Below are positions 1 to 9,637 of a stretch of DNA of 54,157 nucleotides, one piece after another. Origin of the DNA: an uncultured Pelagibacteraceae bacterium (lineage in GTDB: Bacteria; Pseudomonadota; Alphaproteobacteria; Pelagibacterales; Pelagibacteraceae); assembly GCA_902564245.1 (NCBI GenBank), contig CACFAF010000006.1, positions 1 to 54,157 on the forward strand, written 5' to 3'. The first letter of the stretch is position 1; each line of letters opens with the position of its first letter. Below the pieces are notes generated by a model. That model had not been told where the DNA came from. It made no database searches and saw nothing but the letters and a program-made list of their open reading frames with translations. The translations under genes were made by a program, and so were the position numbers.

Positions 1-1638
1 TTCTTTTAATTTAATCTCCCCGCTCTCTACTTTTCCATAATGAACAAATAGATCGCCTAATTTTTTTTGTACATCCTCAACTTTAAATTTGAAGGTACCA
101 CCGGTAATATAACCAGTATCACCAATCTGTCCTCCCGACTCTCCATAAAAAGGTGTTTGATTAACAATAATCATTGCGTCATCATCTTTGATTAAACTTT
201 TTACTTCTTTATTACTTTTAATTAATGATAATATAATTCCTTCAGCCTTATTACTTTGGTATCCTAAAAATTCTGTAGGTCCTAACTTATCTTTTATTCC
301 AAACCAAATATTTTCAATAGAACTATCTCCTGATCCTTTCCAATTTTTCTTAGCGAGCTCTCGACTTTCTTTCATCAAAGAGTTCACTTTATTATGATCT
401 ATAATAATGGATTTATTTTTTAAAATATCTTCAGTAAGATCTAGTGGAAAGCCATAAGTATCATAAAGTTTAAAAGCAACTTCGCCAGGTAAAACTTTAT
501 CTACTTTTGTAATTTCCTCATTCAAAATTTTCATACCTCTCTCTAAAAGAACTAAAAATTTTTCCTCTTCCATTCTAAGTGTCTCTTTAATTAAAGACTC
601 AGCTCTTTTTAACTCAGGGTAATTACCTGACATTTCGTTCATTAATGTTTTAAATATGTTAAAAAAAATTGGCTTCTTAGTTCCTAAAAAATGAGAGTGT
701 CTCATTCCTCTTCTCATAATTCTTCTTAAAACATAGCCTCTACCTTCGTTTGATGGAAGGACACCTTCCGAAATTAAAAAAGAACTTGCTCTTAAATGAT
801 CGGCAATAACTCTAAAACTAGAAATATTATTTTCGTCAGGTTTCTTTTTAGTTGCTTCAGAAATAGATCCGATAAGTTTTTTAAAATGATCTGTTTCATA
901 ATTATCATGGGTTCCTTGTAAAAGCGCTGTAATTCTTTCTAGACCCATTCCAGTATCTACTGAGGGTTTCGGAAGATTTATTCTTTTATTTTTAGATAGT
1001 TGTTCAAATTGCATAAAAACTAAATTCCAAATTTCAATATATCTATCTCCATCTTGATCTTTAGTTCCTGGTAAACCACCTTTTAAATGATCACCATGAT
1101 CAAAAAATATTTCAGAACATGGTCCACAAGGTCCAGTCTCACCCATAGACCAAAAATTATCAGATGTAGAAATTTTTATTATTCTATCTTCACCAAAACC
1201 TGTTATTTTCTTCCAAAGCTTAAAGGCTTCCTCATCTTCATTAAATACTGTGAAATAAAGCTTATTTTTATCTAATCCAAAATCTTTAGTAATTAAATTC
1301 CATGCAAGCTCAATAGCTCTTTCTTTAAAGTAATCTCCAAACGAAAAGTTCCCCAACATTTCAAAAAATGTATGATGTCTTGGGGTATAACCTACATTTT
1401 CTAAATCATTATGCTTACCACCAGCTCTCACACACTTTTGAGAAGTGGTTGCTGTTTTATAGTCCCGCTTTTCTAAACCTGTAAAAACATTTTTAAACTG
1501 TACCATCCCCGAATTAGCAAACATTAGAGTAGGATCATTATTTGGGACCAAATTACTTGAGTCTACAATTCTATGACCATTCTTCTCAAAATATTTTAGG
1601 AATGTTTCTCTTATCTGATTTAAAGTTTTTCCAGCCAT
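1..1638 (-). CDS. alaS: Alanine--tRNA ligase, 5' part (cut by left edge)
   Basis: Class II aminoacyl-tRNA synthetase that charges tRNA-Ala in the cytoplasm. Reading leftward from the ATG at 1638, about 546 codons stay open to the window edge, against roughly 875 for a full AlaRS, so the catalytic and tRNA-recognition part is present and the C-terminal editing domain is mostly outside. Typical AlaRS stretches are visible: [18 protein letters not shown] at the start, then [19 protein letters not shown] and [14 protein letters not shown]. Only 19 bp separate its start from the end of the upstream restriction gene, so its promoter must lie inside that gene or it is co-transcribed with it. recA and alaS are neighbours in many proteobacteria; here 3.5 kb of restriction-modification genes separate them. 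Identification is secure. Confidence 0.97.
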   Translation of the reverse strand, partial: MAGKTLNQIRETFLKYFEKNGHRIVDSSNLVPNNDPTLMFANSGMVQFKNVFTGLEKRDYKTATTSQKCVRAGGKHNDLENVGYTPRHHTFFEMLGNFSFGDYFKERAIELAWNLITKDFGLDKNKLYFTVFNEDEEAFKLWKKITGFGEDRIIKISTSDNFWSMGETGPCGPCSEIFFDHGDHLKGGLPGTKDQDGDRYIEIWNLVFMQFEQLSKNKRINLPKPSVDTGMGLERITALLQGTHDNYETDHFKKLIGSISEATKKKPDENNISSFRVIADHLRASSFLISEGVLPSNEGRGYVLRRIMRRGMRHSHFLGTKKPIFFNIFKTLMNEMSGNYPELKRAESLIKETLRMEEEKFLVLLERGMKILNEEITKVDKVLPGEVAFKLYDTYGFPLDLTEDILKNKSIIIDHNKVNSLMKESRELAKKNWKGSGDSSIENIWFGIKDKLGPTEFLGYQSNKAEGIILSLIKSNKEVKSLIKDDDAMIIVNQTPFYGESGGQIGDTGYITGGTFKFKVEDVQKKLGDLFVHYGKVESGEIKLKE

Positions 1639-1657
1639 ATATTATATATATAACTTT

Positions 1658-3035
1658 TTAATTTTTTAGGAAAGGATCATTATCCTTAAAATCATTGTGC
1701 CAGGTTAATATTTTATTATTAATGTAACATAATGAAATTTTAAGATCTTTCATCAATCTTATGTAATGACTTCTAAATAGCTCAGATGGGTCAGAATGAA
1801 AAAGCAAGTGTTTAAAACATTCTTTATCTTTGAATGTTTCATCCTCAAATTTAAACTGATATTCGTAGTCTAATAGTTGTGCAATACCTTTTCTAAACTG
1901 ACCAGTTAGATTACTTGGTATCCAACTTTTTACCTCAAATATGTGCATTTTTTTTCTCAAATTCAAAATACATATCAATTGGATCATAATGAACTTTAAT
2001 TTTTTTATTTTGAACAAAATTTTTTGCATGAAATAAAGCAACGTCATGCATTTGGGTGGACTCTTTTCTTGTTTGCGCAGTCAAACGAGGGTTTGTTTTA
2101 TATCTTATTGATGATTTGGTATTTGATTGTTTTAAGAATTTTTCTAAATTTCTAGTTTCTGTAAAATCTTTTATCTTTATTTTTTTTGCTGTAATAACTC
2201 TATTTCTACGATCAAAATATTCATCGGGTGATAAAGTTTTTATAATTTCTAAATTTTTGTCATTTTCTTTTTTTTCTGAAATTTTCTTAGTTTCAACAAA
2301 ATTTTTAGAAACAATAGATAATGATTCTATGAGGTTAATTCCTAAAGAAGTAAGCTCATAAACTTTGATTTTTTTAGAATCTTCTTTACTAATACCTAAA
2401 AGTGTTTTGGGATTTAAATTAGTTTCTCTTACAATCTTTAATGGACCTATTATGCCATATACCCAATTTAACAAGTCAGGACTTTCTCCACCCTTAAAGT
2501 ATTTTATACAAAATGCTTTAATAATATCTGGTGCAAATTTTAGTGAAGGAGATGAGGTATAAAAATATCCTTCATTAGCTATCATGTTTAAAGCCCGTAA
2601 AACTATGTTTGTTCCAATATTTATATTATTTAGGTTAGTTTCCGAGATTGATTTATAAAAAACTTTTCTCAAATAATCTGGAATTTCATTTTGGTTTTTA
2701 TATCCTTTTTTTGAAAAATATAAATCTCGAGCTTTTTTACCATCTTCAGAAAGACCAAAATTATACAATCCATTTTTTTCTTTTTCATTTGTAAATCCAA
2801 AGCAAGTAAGCACTCTTCTTTTTTGTGATTTAATTGATGGAGCTTTTCTACTAGTCCAAGCTGAATTTTTATTTGGTTTACTCCAGATAAAATAATCTTT
2901 ATTTTCAAATTGCTCTAACCATTGATGGATATGAATAGTAATTGGTCTATATATAACTTTTATAATCGGAAATTTATTTAACTTTGATTGATTGGAGTCA
3001 AAAAAATTATTTAACTGTTCTTCCAATGTGCCCAT
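1658..3035 (-). pseudogene. Type II restriction endonuclease, PD-(D/E)XK fold, split by a frameshift
   Basis: Probable DNA-cutting partner of the two adjacent cytosine methyltransferases. The first frame (3035 down to 1935, 366 codons) ends just after a run of eight A (1948-1955 on this strand). The next frame continues through FEVKSW, then a Q..R..I.QLL.Y helix, to 1658. Removing one A joins them into about 458 residues. The join lies inside the predicted active site: PID (Asp354) is in the first frame and E-V-K (Glu367, Lys369 after joining) in the second, giving D-x(12)-ExK, a PD-(D/E)XK spacing. The N-terminal 300 residues match nothing I recognise and probably carry site recognition. The second frame could start at its own ATG (1948) but would lack the first catalytic Asp. 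The gene may be inactive, switched by slippage, or a consensus error. The nuclease call rests on motif and context. Confidence 0.72.
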
Positions 3036-3067
3036 GAAAGAATATTAGTAAATGTAGAATAATTAAT

Positions 3068-4099
3068 CTACAAATTTTTAGCAAACAATTCAGAGAGTAA
3101 AGGGGGTACTGCATTACCTACTTGTTTATATTGACTCGTTTTTGATCCTTGAAATACAAAATTATCTGGAAAGGATTGTAACCTAGCGCATTCTCTTACT
3201 GTTGGTATTCTATTAGCCTTATAATGAAAATAATTTCTATGACCTGTATCTATTGTTAGTGAGGGTAATTTACTGTTCATCCTCTGAAATGTTTTATTAT
3301 ATTTTCTTATTTCCCAATATTTTTTATCTAAATCGTGAATAGTACCTCCATCTCTTATTTTAGAGATTACACTTATAGTTTGATCTTCATGGTTAGTGTT
3401 TTCGTGATTTATTATTTTTTTTGAATTTTTTCTCATTTGTCTTTGATATGTTGATTTTGCTTCAACTGGATATTGGTAAACACCATTTCCTTTTTTTGAA
3501 TTAAGTTTAAAATTTAAATCAGATATTGCTTCATAGCTTGAAATAAATTTATTATTCTCTTTTGGAAATTCAAATTCTTTATTTTTAGTGCCTATTATAA
3601 ATACTCTTTTTCTATTTTGTGGAACACCATAAGAGGATGAATTAATTAATTTATAATTTATTTTATAACCTAATCCATTATTTCCAAATCTTTTAATTAT
3701 ATCCTGAATAAATATACCTTCGCTTAAATTTAAAAAACCACTTACATTTTCAATAATGAAAAAATTTGGATTTACTTTTTCGACTGTATTATAAAATTCA
3801 AGATAAAGATGATTCCTTTTATCTTCAACTTTTCTAGTACCAACTGTACTAAATCCTTGGCATGGAGGTCCACCTATAACACCATCTATTTTCTTATTTT
3901 TTTTTATAATGTTGTTTAAATGATTTTTATTAAAATCTTTGATATCTTGATTAAAAATTTCTATTTCAGGAAAGTTATATTTATAAGTAAGCAACGCATC
4001 TTTCCAATGGTCAACAGCTGCAACAACTTTGTAATTATTTTTTTTAAAACCATAAGATAAACCACCAACACCACAAAATAGATCAATTATTTTTTTCAC
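3068..4099 (-). CDS. DNA (cytosine-5-)-methyltransferase 1 of an R-M pair
   Basis: Transfers methyl from S-adenosylmethionine to C5 of cytosine in a short DNA site. The 343 residues are a normal bacterial length, and motifs appear in the standard order: motif I DLFCGVGG (6-13), motif IV GGPPCQGFS with catalytic Cys80, motif VI ENV (117-119), motif VIII YGVPQNRKRVF, and motif X GNAVPP (328-333). The stretch between VIII and X, about residues 180-300, is the target-recognition region and differs from its neighbour's. It overlaps the upstream methyltransferase by 4 bp (ATGA), so the two are translationally coupled, and it is followed 32 bp on by the nuclease. Two different m5C methyltransferases beside one nuclease usually mean an asymmetric site, each enzyme modifying one strand; that part is inference. 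Confidence 0.95.
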   Translation of the reverse strand: MKKIIDLFCGVGGLSYGFKKNNYKVVAAVDHWKDALLTYKYNFPEIEIFNQDIKDFNKNHLNNIIKKNKKIDGVIGGPPCQGFSTVGTRKVEDKRNHLYLEFYNTVEKVNPNFFIIENVSGFLNLSEGIFIQDIIKRFGNNGLGYKINYKLINSSSYGVPQNRKRVFIIGTKNKEFEFPKENNKFISSYEAISDLNFKLNSKKGNGVYQYPVEAKSTYQRQMRKNSKKIINHENTNHEDQTISVISKIRDGGTIHDLDKKYWEIRKYNKTFQRMNSKLPSLTIDTGHRNYFHYKANRIPTVRECARLQSFPDNFVFQGSKTSQYKQVGNAVPPLLSELFAKNL

Positions 4100-5151
4100 T
4101 TCTTTAAAATAACTTTTTTAAAGTTTTTGGCTATCTCTTTTGATAATAATGGAGGTACTGCATTTCCTATTTGTCGATATTGACTTGTTCTTGATCCAAT
4201 AAATTCAAAGTTGTCTGTAAAAGATTGAATTCTAGCAGCCTCTCTCGGTGTTGGTATCCTGTGATATATGGGATGGAAATAATTACTATGAGCATTTCCA
4301 GTATCTATAGTTACAGAAAAATCATCTTCTTTAAGTCTTTTAAAAGCTGATGAATGACGATTGTTTCTATTGTTTTTAAATAACTCAACTGGAATACTCT
4401 GCCAATTTTCACCTTGTTTGACTTGTTTAATTTTTTCTATAGTGCTCTTTGCTGGATATACAATATCGTGATTTAAAACCTTTGAATTTTTTTTTCTTAA
4501 ATATTTTATGTAATTATTACCCAGTTTACCGTTTAATTTTTTTTCATCTTTTTTCTCTAAAGAATAGAGTTCTGAAATAGCATCTTTTACTGTAACTTTA
4601 TTTTGTTTTTTTAGAGTTTCAAAAAAATCTATATTGCTTAGTCTATTTCCTACTACAAATACTCTTTTTCTTATTTGTGGAACTCCAAACTCAGAGGCAT
4701 TAAGTAATTTGTAGTCTACTTTGTATCCACTTTTATTTAATATTTCATGTATATTGTTAATAATTTCACCTTTTGATCTAGATAGAATGCCAGAGACATT
4801 TTCTATTAGAATCATCTTAGGTTTAATTATTTTGACAAATTCAATGAATTTTAAAAACAATAGGTTTCTAGGATCACTATAATTTTTATGCCATCTATTT
4901 GCATTAGAAAAACCCTGGCATGGAGGTCCGCCTATAATTACATCGATATTCTTATAATTTTTTTTAATAAATTCTTTGTTTAACTTATTTATATCTTTTA
5001 CAAAAAATTTACCTTTTCCAAAATTTTTTTTAAATGTTTCTATGGAGTCTGGATCGTGATCTATTGCTCCCTCAATTTTAAAACCAGCTAATTTAAAGCC
5101 TAAACTTAGGCCACCACATCCACTAAATAAATCTAAAACTTTTAAACTCAT
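4096..5151 (-). CDS. DNA (cytosine-5-)-methyltransferase 2 of an R-M pair
   Basis: Second C5 methyltransferase, 351 residues and first gene of the R-M operon. Motifs: I DLFSGCGG (7-14), IV GGPPCQGFS with catalytic Cys78, VI ENV (117-119), VIII FGVPQIRKRVF, X GNAVPP (329-334). It shares the flanking framework with its downstream partner (both carry 'SRTSQY/SKTSQY' before motif X) but differs in the variable domain, so the pair are diverged paralogues rather than a recent duplication. The start ATG at 5149-5151 has a purine-rich GAGAG a few bases upstream. The gene begins about 58 bp after the recA terminator hairpin. I see no convincing promoter there; methyltransferase-first order would let protection be made before the nuclease. 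Confidence 0.95.
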   Translation of the reverse strand: MSLKVLDLFSGCGGLSLGFKLAGFKIEGAIDHDPDSIETFKKNFGKGKFFVKDINKLNKEFIKKNYKNIDVIIGGPPCQGFSNANRWHKNYSDPRNLLFLKFIEFVKIIKPKMILIENVSGILSRSKGEIINNIHEILNKSGYKVDYKLLNASEFGVPQIRKRVFVVGNRLSNIDFFETLKKQNKVTVKDAISELYSLEKKDEKKLNGKLGNNYIKYLRKKNSKVLNHDIVYPAKSTIEKIKQVKQGENWQSIPVELFKNNRNNRHSSAFKRLKEDDFSVTIDTGNAHSNYFHPIYHRIPTPREAARIQSFTDNFEFIGSRTSQYRQIGNAVPPLLSKEIAKNFKKVILKK

Positions 5152-5209
5152 GATTCTCTCTTAATTTATCATTTATTCTTAGCCTTAAAAAGTTTCTTCT
5201 TAGAGGGGA

Positions 5210-5234
5210 AAAGGCGCTAATAATAAGCGCCTTT
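5210..5234 (-). terminator. Rho-independent terminator of recA
   Basis: Perfect GC-containing stem AAGGCGC/GCGCCTT (5211-5217 with 5227-5233), extended by an A-T pair on each side, around a short TA-rich loop. On the minus strand it lies 25 bp after the recA stop and is followed by TTTT. It insulates recA from the downstream restriction-modification genes. Confidence 0.8.
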
Positions 5235-5258
5235 ATAATTTAAAGATGACCTTTAATT

Positions 5259-6407
5259 TTAGTTCTTTTTAGAAGGAGCAGTCTCTTTTGCAGCCTCTTC
5301 TTTTTCGGCTACTTTCTTCTCCTTTTCAATTTTCTCAGGACTTAATGGATTTCCTTCAATTTTCTTTGAAATCACACCTGCTTTTTCTCTTATTGACATT
5401 TCAATTTCTGCTGCAACCTTTGGATTTTGTTCTAGATATAACTTGGCGTTTTCTCTGCCTTGTCCAATTTTTTCTCCTTTATATGCATACCAAGCACCAG
5501 ATTTTTCTACAATTTCTGCTTTAGCTCCAAGATCAACTAGCTCTCCAACTTTGCTTATTCCTTTACCATACATTAAATCAAACTCTACAACTTTAAATGG
5601 AGGTGCTACTTTATTTTTAACAACTTTGACTCTAGTAGAATTACCAATGATTTCATCTTTATCCTTAATGGCTCCTATTCTTCTTATATCCATTCTTACT
5701 GATGAATAAAATTTCAGAGCATTACCTCCAGATGTTGTTTCAGGACTACCAAACATAACTCCGATTTTCATTCTGATTTGATTAATAAAAATAACCATTG
5801 TATTTGTTCTTGATATTGAGCTTGTTAATTTTCTTAAAGCTTGGCTCATTAATCTTGATTGAAGGCCCACATGATGATCTCCCATTTCACCTTCAATTTC
5901 TGCTCTTGGTGTTAATGCTGCAACAGAGTCAACAACAAGTACCGATATAGAGCCTGATTTAATTAATGTATCTGCTATCTCTAGTGCTTGTTCACCGGCA
6001 TCAGGTTGTGAAATTAATAATTCTTCTGTATTTACACCAAGTTTTTTCGCATAAATTGGATCTAAAGCATGTTCTGCATCTACAAATGCACAAATTCCAC
6101 CTGCTTTTTGAGCTTCCGCGACCACCTGTAAAGCTAATGTTGTTTTTCCAGACGACTCTGGTCCATAAACTTCGATAATTCTTCCTTTTGGCAAACCACC
6201 TATTCCAAGAGCTAAATCTAAACTTAAGGAGCCAGTTGAAACAGACTCAATATCCATTGCTCTTTGTTGGCCAAGTTTCATTACAGAACCTTTACCGAAA
6301 TTATCTGTGATTTGGCTAATTGCTGCCTCTAATGCTTTGTTTTTTTCTTTATTCTCTGTATCTTGATCTTTTCCAGATTTAACTACTTTTAAATTGTTTT
6401 TAGTCAT
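5259..6407 (-). CDS. recA: Recombinase RecA
   Basis: ATP-dependent strand-exchange protein for homologous recombination. It also triggers LexA/UmuD self-cleavage. Length is 382 residues. Walker [10 protein letters not shown] lies at 82-90; the Walker B-type LVVDSVAAL, the [21 protein letters not shown] loop-2 stretch and the basic C-terminal domain with an acidic/lysine tail are all present. The start ATG (6405-6407) has a GAGG just upstream. Upstream on the same strand is a LexA-like box (6458-6472), and a terminator follows at 5210-5234, so this is a self-contained SOS-type unit. Nothing is unusual in the protein. Confidence 0.99.
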   Translation of the reverse strand: MTKNNLKVVKSGKDQDTENKEKNKALEAAISQITDNFGKGSVMKLGQQRAMDIESVSTGSLSLDLALGIGGLPKGRIIEVYGPESSGKTTLALQVVAEAQKAGGICAFVDAEHALDPIYAKKLGVNTEELLISQPDAGEQALEIADTLIKSGSISVLVVDSVAALTPRAEIEGEMGDHHVGLQSRLMSQALRKLTSSISRTNTMVIFINQIRMKIGVMFGSPETTSGGNALKFYSSVRMDIRRIGAIKDKDEIIGNSTRVKVVKNKVAPPFKVVEFDLMYGKGISKVGELVDLGAKAEIVEKSGAWYAYKGEKIGQGRENAKLYLEQNPKVAAEIEMSIREKAGVISKKIEGNPLSPEKIEKEKKVAEKEEAAKETAPSKKN

Positions 6408-6457
6408 TTATTGCCTCATTTTTTAAAATATTTATTGTTCGAATCATTAAAATAAAT

Positions 6458-6472
6458 GTACACATTTTGTTC
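6458..6472 (-). promoter_or_regulatory. Candidate LexA box upstream of recA
   Basis: On the plus strand the sequence reads GTAC-N7-GTTC, one mismatch from the alphaproteobacterial LexA operator GTTC-N7-GTTC. It ends about 50 bp upstream of the recA start. A full match of the same motif lies upstream of umuD (9755-9769), which makes this one more credible. LexA itself is not encoded in the window. Confidence 0.5.
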
Positions 6473-6515
6473 TCATTAGCAATAGCTAATAATTCATAAC
6501 AAATAAATGGCTATT

Positions 6516-7810
6516 TTACTGAATTTTTAGATGCTGACTACTTAAAAGACCAATAGATTTTAATAGCTTAAATTTAGTCAGAAAGTAATCTCTTTCTGAA
6601 TTAGCTAAAGTAATTTTAGCTTCAAGTAAAATAGCATTAGATTGAATTACATCTAATGTAGATCTTCCAAGACCAGATTCATACTCAACAGTAATTCCAT
6701 CATTTGCAATCTCTGCTGCTTTGACTTGTGATTTAACTGAATTCAAAAAACTTTTAGAAGATTGAAAAGAAGACCATGAGCTTGCTACATTAGTGTCATT
6801 AGTTTTAAAAGCATTATCTAATAACAATTTTTTCCTATTTTTCAAATTTCTATTTTTATTTAAAGAAGCTTTATTTTTGCCTCCAGAATAAATTGGCCAT
6901 TTGACAGTTGCTTTAAGAGTATTTTTATCTTTTTCATCATAAGTAGAACTAAAATCATCTGTCTTCGAATTTTCAAATGAAAGAGTTGCTGATGGTGATA
7001 AATTTGACCTAGCAATAAGAACATCTTTTTCTGATTTTTGAAATTCAAATTTAGCTATAAGTAAATCAGGATTATTTTTTTTTGAAATTTTGATTGCTTT
7101 ATTCAAATTTTCTGGAAGTTTTAAATCTATTGTATAATCTTTTTTAAGTAGTTCGGGTTGTGAAATTGGTCCAATAATATTTTCGTAATTTAATTTACTA
7201 GTGGCAATTTCATTTTTGGATTTTATAAACTTTGCTTCTGCTCCTGCAAGTGATGCCTCAGATTGAGCTAGATCTGCCAATGTAATTTGACCACGTTCTA
7301 ATCGTGCTCGATCAGTTTCAACTTGTCGTTCTAGTAAATCTAAATTACTTTTATTTATATCAAATTTTTCATTCGCTAATATTAGTCCTGTAAAAGCTTC
7401 AATTGCCTTTAATAGTATGTCTTGTTCTTTCTTTAATAATTTAACATCAGCAAGATTAATTCCAATTTTATTTTTTTGAAAATCTGCAGATCTACCAAAG
7501 TCAATTAAAGTTTGTTCAATAGTTATAGATTGAGTGAAAGGATCAACATCATTTACAGATTGATCTAATCCTGCACTATTTGTGAGTTTTTTTGTATTTT
7601 CCTGACTTTTTGAGCCTAGAATTGTTATTGAAGGAAGATATTTACTTTTTGAAATTTTTAATTCCTCTTTAGATATTTTTATATTTTCTCTTTCTGCATT
7701 CAATTCTGGATTATTTTTATAAGCTTGGTTAAGAGCCTCATAAAGATTTACTGCAAAAACTTTTGGTATAAAAAAAATAATGAAATTATAATTAAAATTA
7801 TTTTTATCAT
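6516..7810 (-). pseudogene. TolC-family outer-membrane efflux channel, frameshift in signal peptide
   Basis: Trimeric outer-membrane/periplasmic channel used by efflux pumps or type I secretion. The body (395 codons from a TTG at 7703) has two OEP repeats of long helices (for example LLERQVETDRARLERGQITLADLAQ) and the end IQSNAILLEAKITLANSERDYFLTKFKLL. A TTG start would leave no signal peptide. An ATG at 7810, directly after the glycerate-kinase stop (TAA ATG), starts MIKIILIIISLFF in another frame. Adding one T to the run of eight T (7770-7777 on this strand) continues it as FIPKVFA, then VNLYEALNQAYKNNPEL, which gives a textbook signal peptide and the usual TolC N-terminus. The gene as written is therefore out of frame at codon 13-14. 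Either the sequence has a 1-base error or expression depends on slippage. Confidence 0.85.
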
Positions 7811-8734
7811 TTATTTGAATTTAATTGAATTAATTTGATGATTACTATTTAATTTCATAATAATCGAGGCATATTTTGGCACATCTTTAAACATATTTTG
7901 TGTAATTCTTTGATAGGTTTGCATAAAATTTATAATATCACTTTTGTTCATTATTCTTAAATTTTTTTTGTTTTTCGATTTTAACCAAAGTCTTTTTTCT
8001 TGTTTAATTCTCCATTCTTTAAGCACTTTAAAACTTTTTGCTCTTAGATATATTATTTCATTTAATTGTTTAAATAGATTTTTATATTGTTTTTTCAATT
8101 GGTCATTTACATATTTTCTCCAAACTAAACTTAAATCTTTTGATTTTTCTAGGGAATTGATTGGTTTAATAATCTGTGAATTTTTTTGAGCTTTAGCGCC
8201 AACACACCATCCTTCTAAAATAACTACGTCTGGCCTAGAATTAATTTTATACCATAATTTTTTAGGACATCTGTCATCTATAGATTTATCAAACCTAGGT
8301 AGTTTTAGTTGTTTAAATTTTTTATTTTTAACTTTTTTGAAAAATTGAGAAATAATTTTACAATCATGCGTTCCTGGAACGCCTCTAGTCATTAATAATG
8401 GGTGTTTTGTAATTGATAATATTTTTCTTTCATATCTAGTTTTATAAAAATCATCAATAGAAATCTTAAAAACATTTAATTTAAAATATTTTCTTAATAT
8501 CAAAGATATTATTGAAGTGATTGTTGTTTTTCCAGTTCCTTGACCACCAGATAAACCAATAATTAATGGTTTTTTTTTATTAGTTTTATTTGCAATCCAA
8601 AAACATAAAGGAATTAAATAGGACTTTAACATTCTATTTTTATTTTTAAATTTATTAGTAATAGTTTCTTGTGATTTTATATAATGAAAACAATTTTTTC
8701 TTACTTTTGTATAACACTCATTAACTAATTTCAT
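7811..8734 (-). CDS. D-glycerate 3-kinase (GLYK type, P-loop kinase)
   Basis: Probably phosphorylates D-glycerate to 3-phosphoglycerate, feeding glycolate/glyoxylate carbon into central metabolism. Of 307 residues, the P-loop GLSGGQGTGKTT is at 60-71, SIDDFY at 92-97, RGVPGTHD at 117-124, then LPRFDKS and ILEGWCVGA. This order of motifs is that of plant and bacterial GLYK and the related YggC-like kinases, all within the phosphoribulokinase/uridine-kinase fold. The stop codon touches the start of the TolC-like gene, so the two are likely co-transcribed, though no functional link is evident. Substrate is inferred from family motifs and could differ in the YggC branch. Confidence 0.8.
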   Translation of the reverse strand: MKLVNECYTKVRKNCFHYIKSQETITNKFKNKNRMLKSYLIPLCFWIANKTNKKKPLIIGLSGGQGTGKTTITSIISLILRKYFKLNVFKISIDDFYKTRYERKILSITKHPLLMTRGVPGTHDCKIISQFFKKVKNKKFKQLKLPRFDKSIDDRCPKKLWYKINSRPDVVILEGWCVGAKAQKNSQIIKPINSLEKSKDLSLVWRKYVNDQLKKQYKNLFKQLNEIIYLRAKSFKVLKEWRIKQEKRLWLKSKNKKNLRIMNKSDIINFMQTYQRITQNMFKDVPKYASIIMKLNSNHQINSIKFK

Positions 8735-8740
8735 GTTATA

Positions 8741-9109
8741 TTATTTTTTTTGATCTAAGGGATGGTTTTCTCCATCACTAACTGGCACATTTACTATTTC
8801 GAAAGGTTTAACTCCTTCGACACAAGCAATATTTATACCATATATTTTTGGATTTATTCGTGGCCTATTGTGGGTATGAATACCACAAACTTTACAGAAA
8901 TAATGTTCAGCAGTTTTTGTTTTAAATTGATAAAGTGTTAGAAGATCTTCTCCTTTAATTAATTTAAAATCACCTGGTCCAAGAACCCCTATAATATATC
9001 CTTTTCTTTTACAAATTGAACAATTGCATCTTAAAATCTTTTCAAATCCTTTTTCAGAAACATTAACTTCGGCCTCTATTCCTCCACAATGACACGTCAA
9101 TTTTTTCAT
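8741..9109 (-). CDS. GFA/CENP-V-fold zinc protein, short form
   Basis: Small zinc-binding protein of the glutathione-dependent formaldehyde-activating (GFA) superfamily. Of 122 residues, the seven family cysteines are present: Cys6 and Cys8, Cys28/30/33, and Cys72/75, the layout of a structural plus a labile zinc site. Real substrates are unknown for most members; a few bind glutathione S-conjugates. Its start overlaps the stop of the next GFA gene by one base (TAATG), so the two are translationally coupled and may work together. It is much shorter than its partner and has no extra domain. Confidence 0.85.
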   Translation of the reverse strand: MKKLTCHCGGIEAEVNVSEKGFEKILRCNCSICKRKGYIIGVLGPGDFKLIKGEDLLTLYQFKTKTAEHYFCKVCGIHTHNRPRINPKIYGINIACVEGVKPFEIVNVPVSDGENHPLDQKK

Positions 9110-9603
9110 TAACTTTTCTCCTTTGATTTATTGTCTAAATAATTTTTAATTCTATTTAAACTTTCTTTAGGCCAAGTCGTTTTTGGATCATACATTTTTT
9201 CAAAACAAATTGCACTATCTGTTAAATTTAGCCACGGATCTTTGTCTTTTATAAATATGTGAGCTTGAGGAGGAAATTTATCTGGATTATCTAAAGTTTT
9301 AACTCTTAAAGTCAACCTTCCAACAGCAGAATCATAATCTGCATAAAGATAAGTTCCACATTTATTACAAAAATAAACCCTGTATGAGGCTCCGCTACCT
9401 GCCTTAAGTTCAACTGATGAGGAAATTTTACCTTCAACCTTTAAAGTATTTTCTATAACACTTGTGTTCACTATGTATGAAGATCCCGTTAGTATTTTAC
9501 AATTTTTACAATGACAAGCTTGGGTAAATAAAGGTTGTTCTGTAATCTGATATCTTACTTTTCCGCAAATACAGCCGCCTTTTAATTTTTCCTCATTTTT
9601 CAT
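9109..9603 (-). CDS. GFA/CENP-V-fold zinc protein, long form
   Basis: Second GFA-superfamily protein, 164 residues. Zinc ligands Cys11/13, Cys30/32/35 and Cys79/82 are intact and spaced as in the family (CICG, CHCKNC, CNKCG). It has a C-terminal extension after residue 110 (DPWLNLTDSAICFEKMY) that is common in GFA proteins. It is the first gene of the pair and is transcribed away from umuDC. The 175-bp gap between this gene and umuD holds the likely promoters for both directions, plus a DnaA box and short direct repeats. Enzymatic role unknown. Confidence 0.88.
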   Translation of the reverse strand: MKNEEKLKGGCICGKVRYQITEQPLFTQACHCKNCKILTGSSYIVNTSVIENTLKVEGKISSSVELKAGSGASYRVYFCNKCGTYLYADYDSAVGRLTLRVKTLDNPDKFPPQAHIFIKDKDPWLNLTDSAICFEKMYDPKTTWPKESLNRIKNYLDNKSKEKS

Positions 9604-9637
9604 TTTTTTATTAACTTTAAACTATCTTTAGTTAAAG

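Noticed and set aside
3053-3072. TGTAGA/TCTACA inverted repeat at the end of methyltransferase 1, possible terminator
   Set aside because: The stem is six A/T-rich pairs, and no T-run follows it on the transcribed strand.
5288-6178. Reading frames opposite recA
   Set aside because: They are antisense to a conserved gene, contain no recognisable domain and follow from recA codon bias.
6475-6490. ATTAGC/GCTAAT hairpin between tolC-like gene and recA
   Set aside because: Short stem with no T-tail; more likely part of the recA promoter region or chance.
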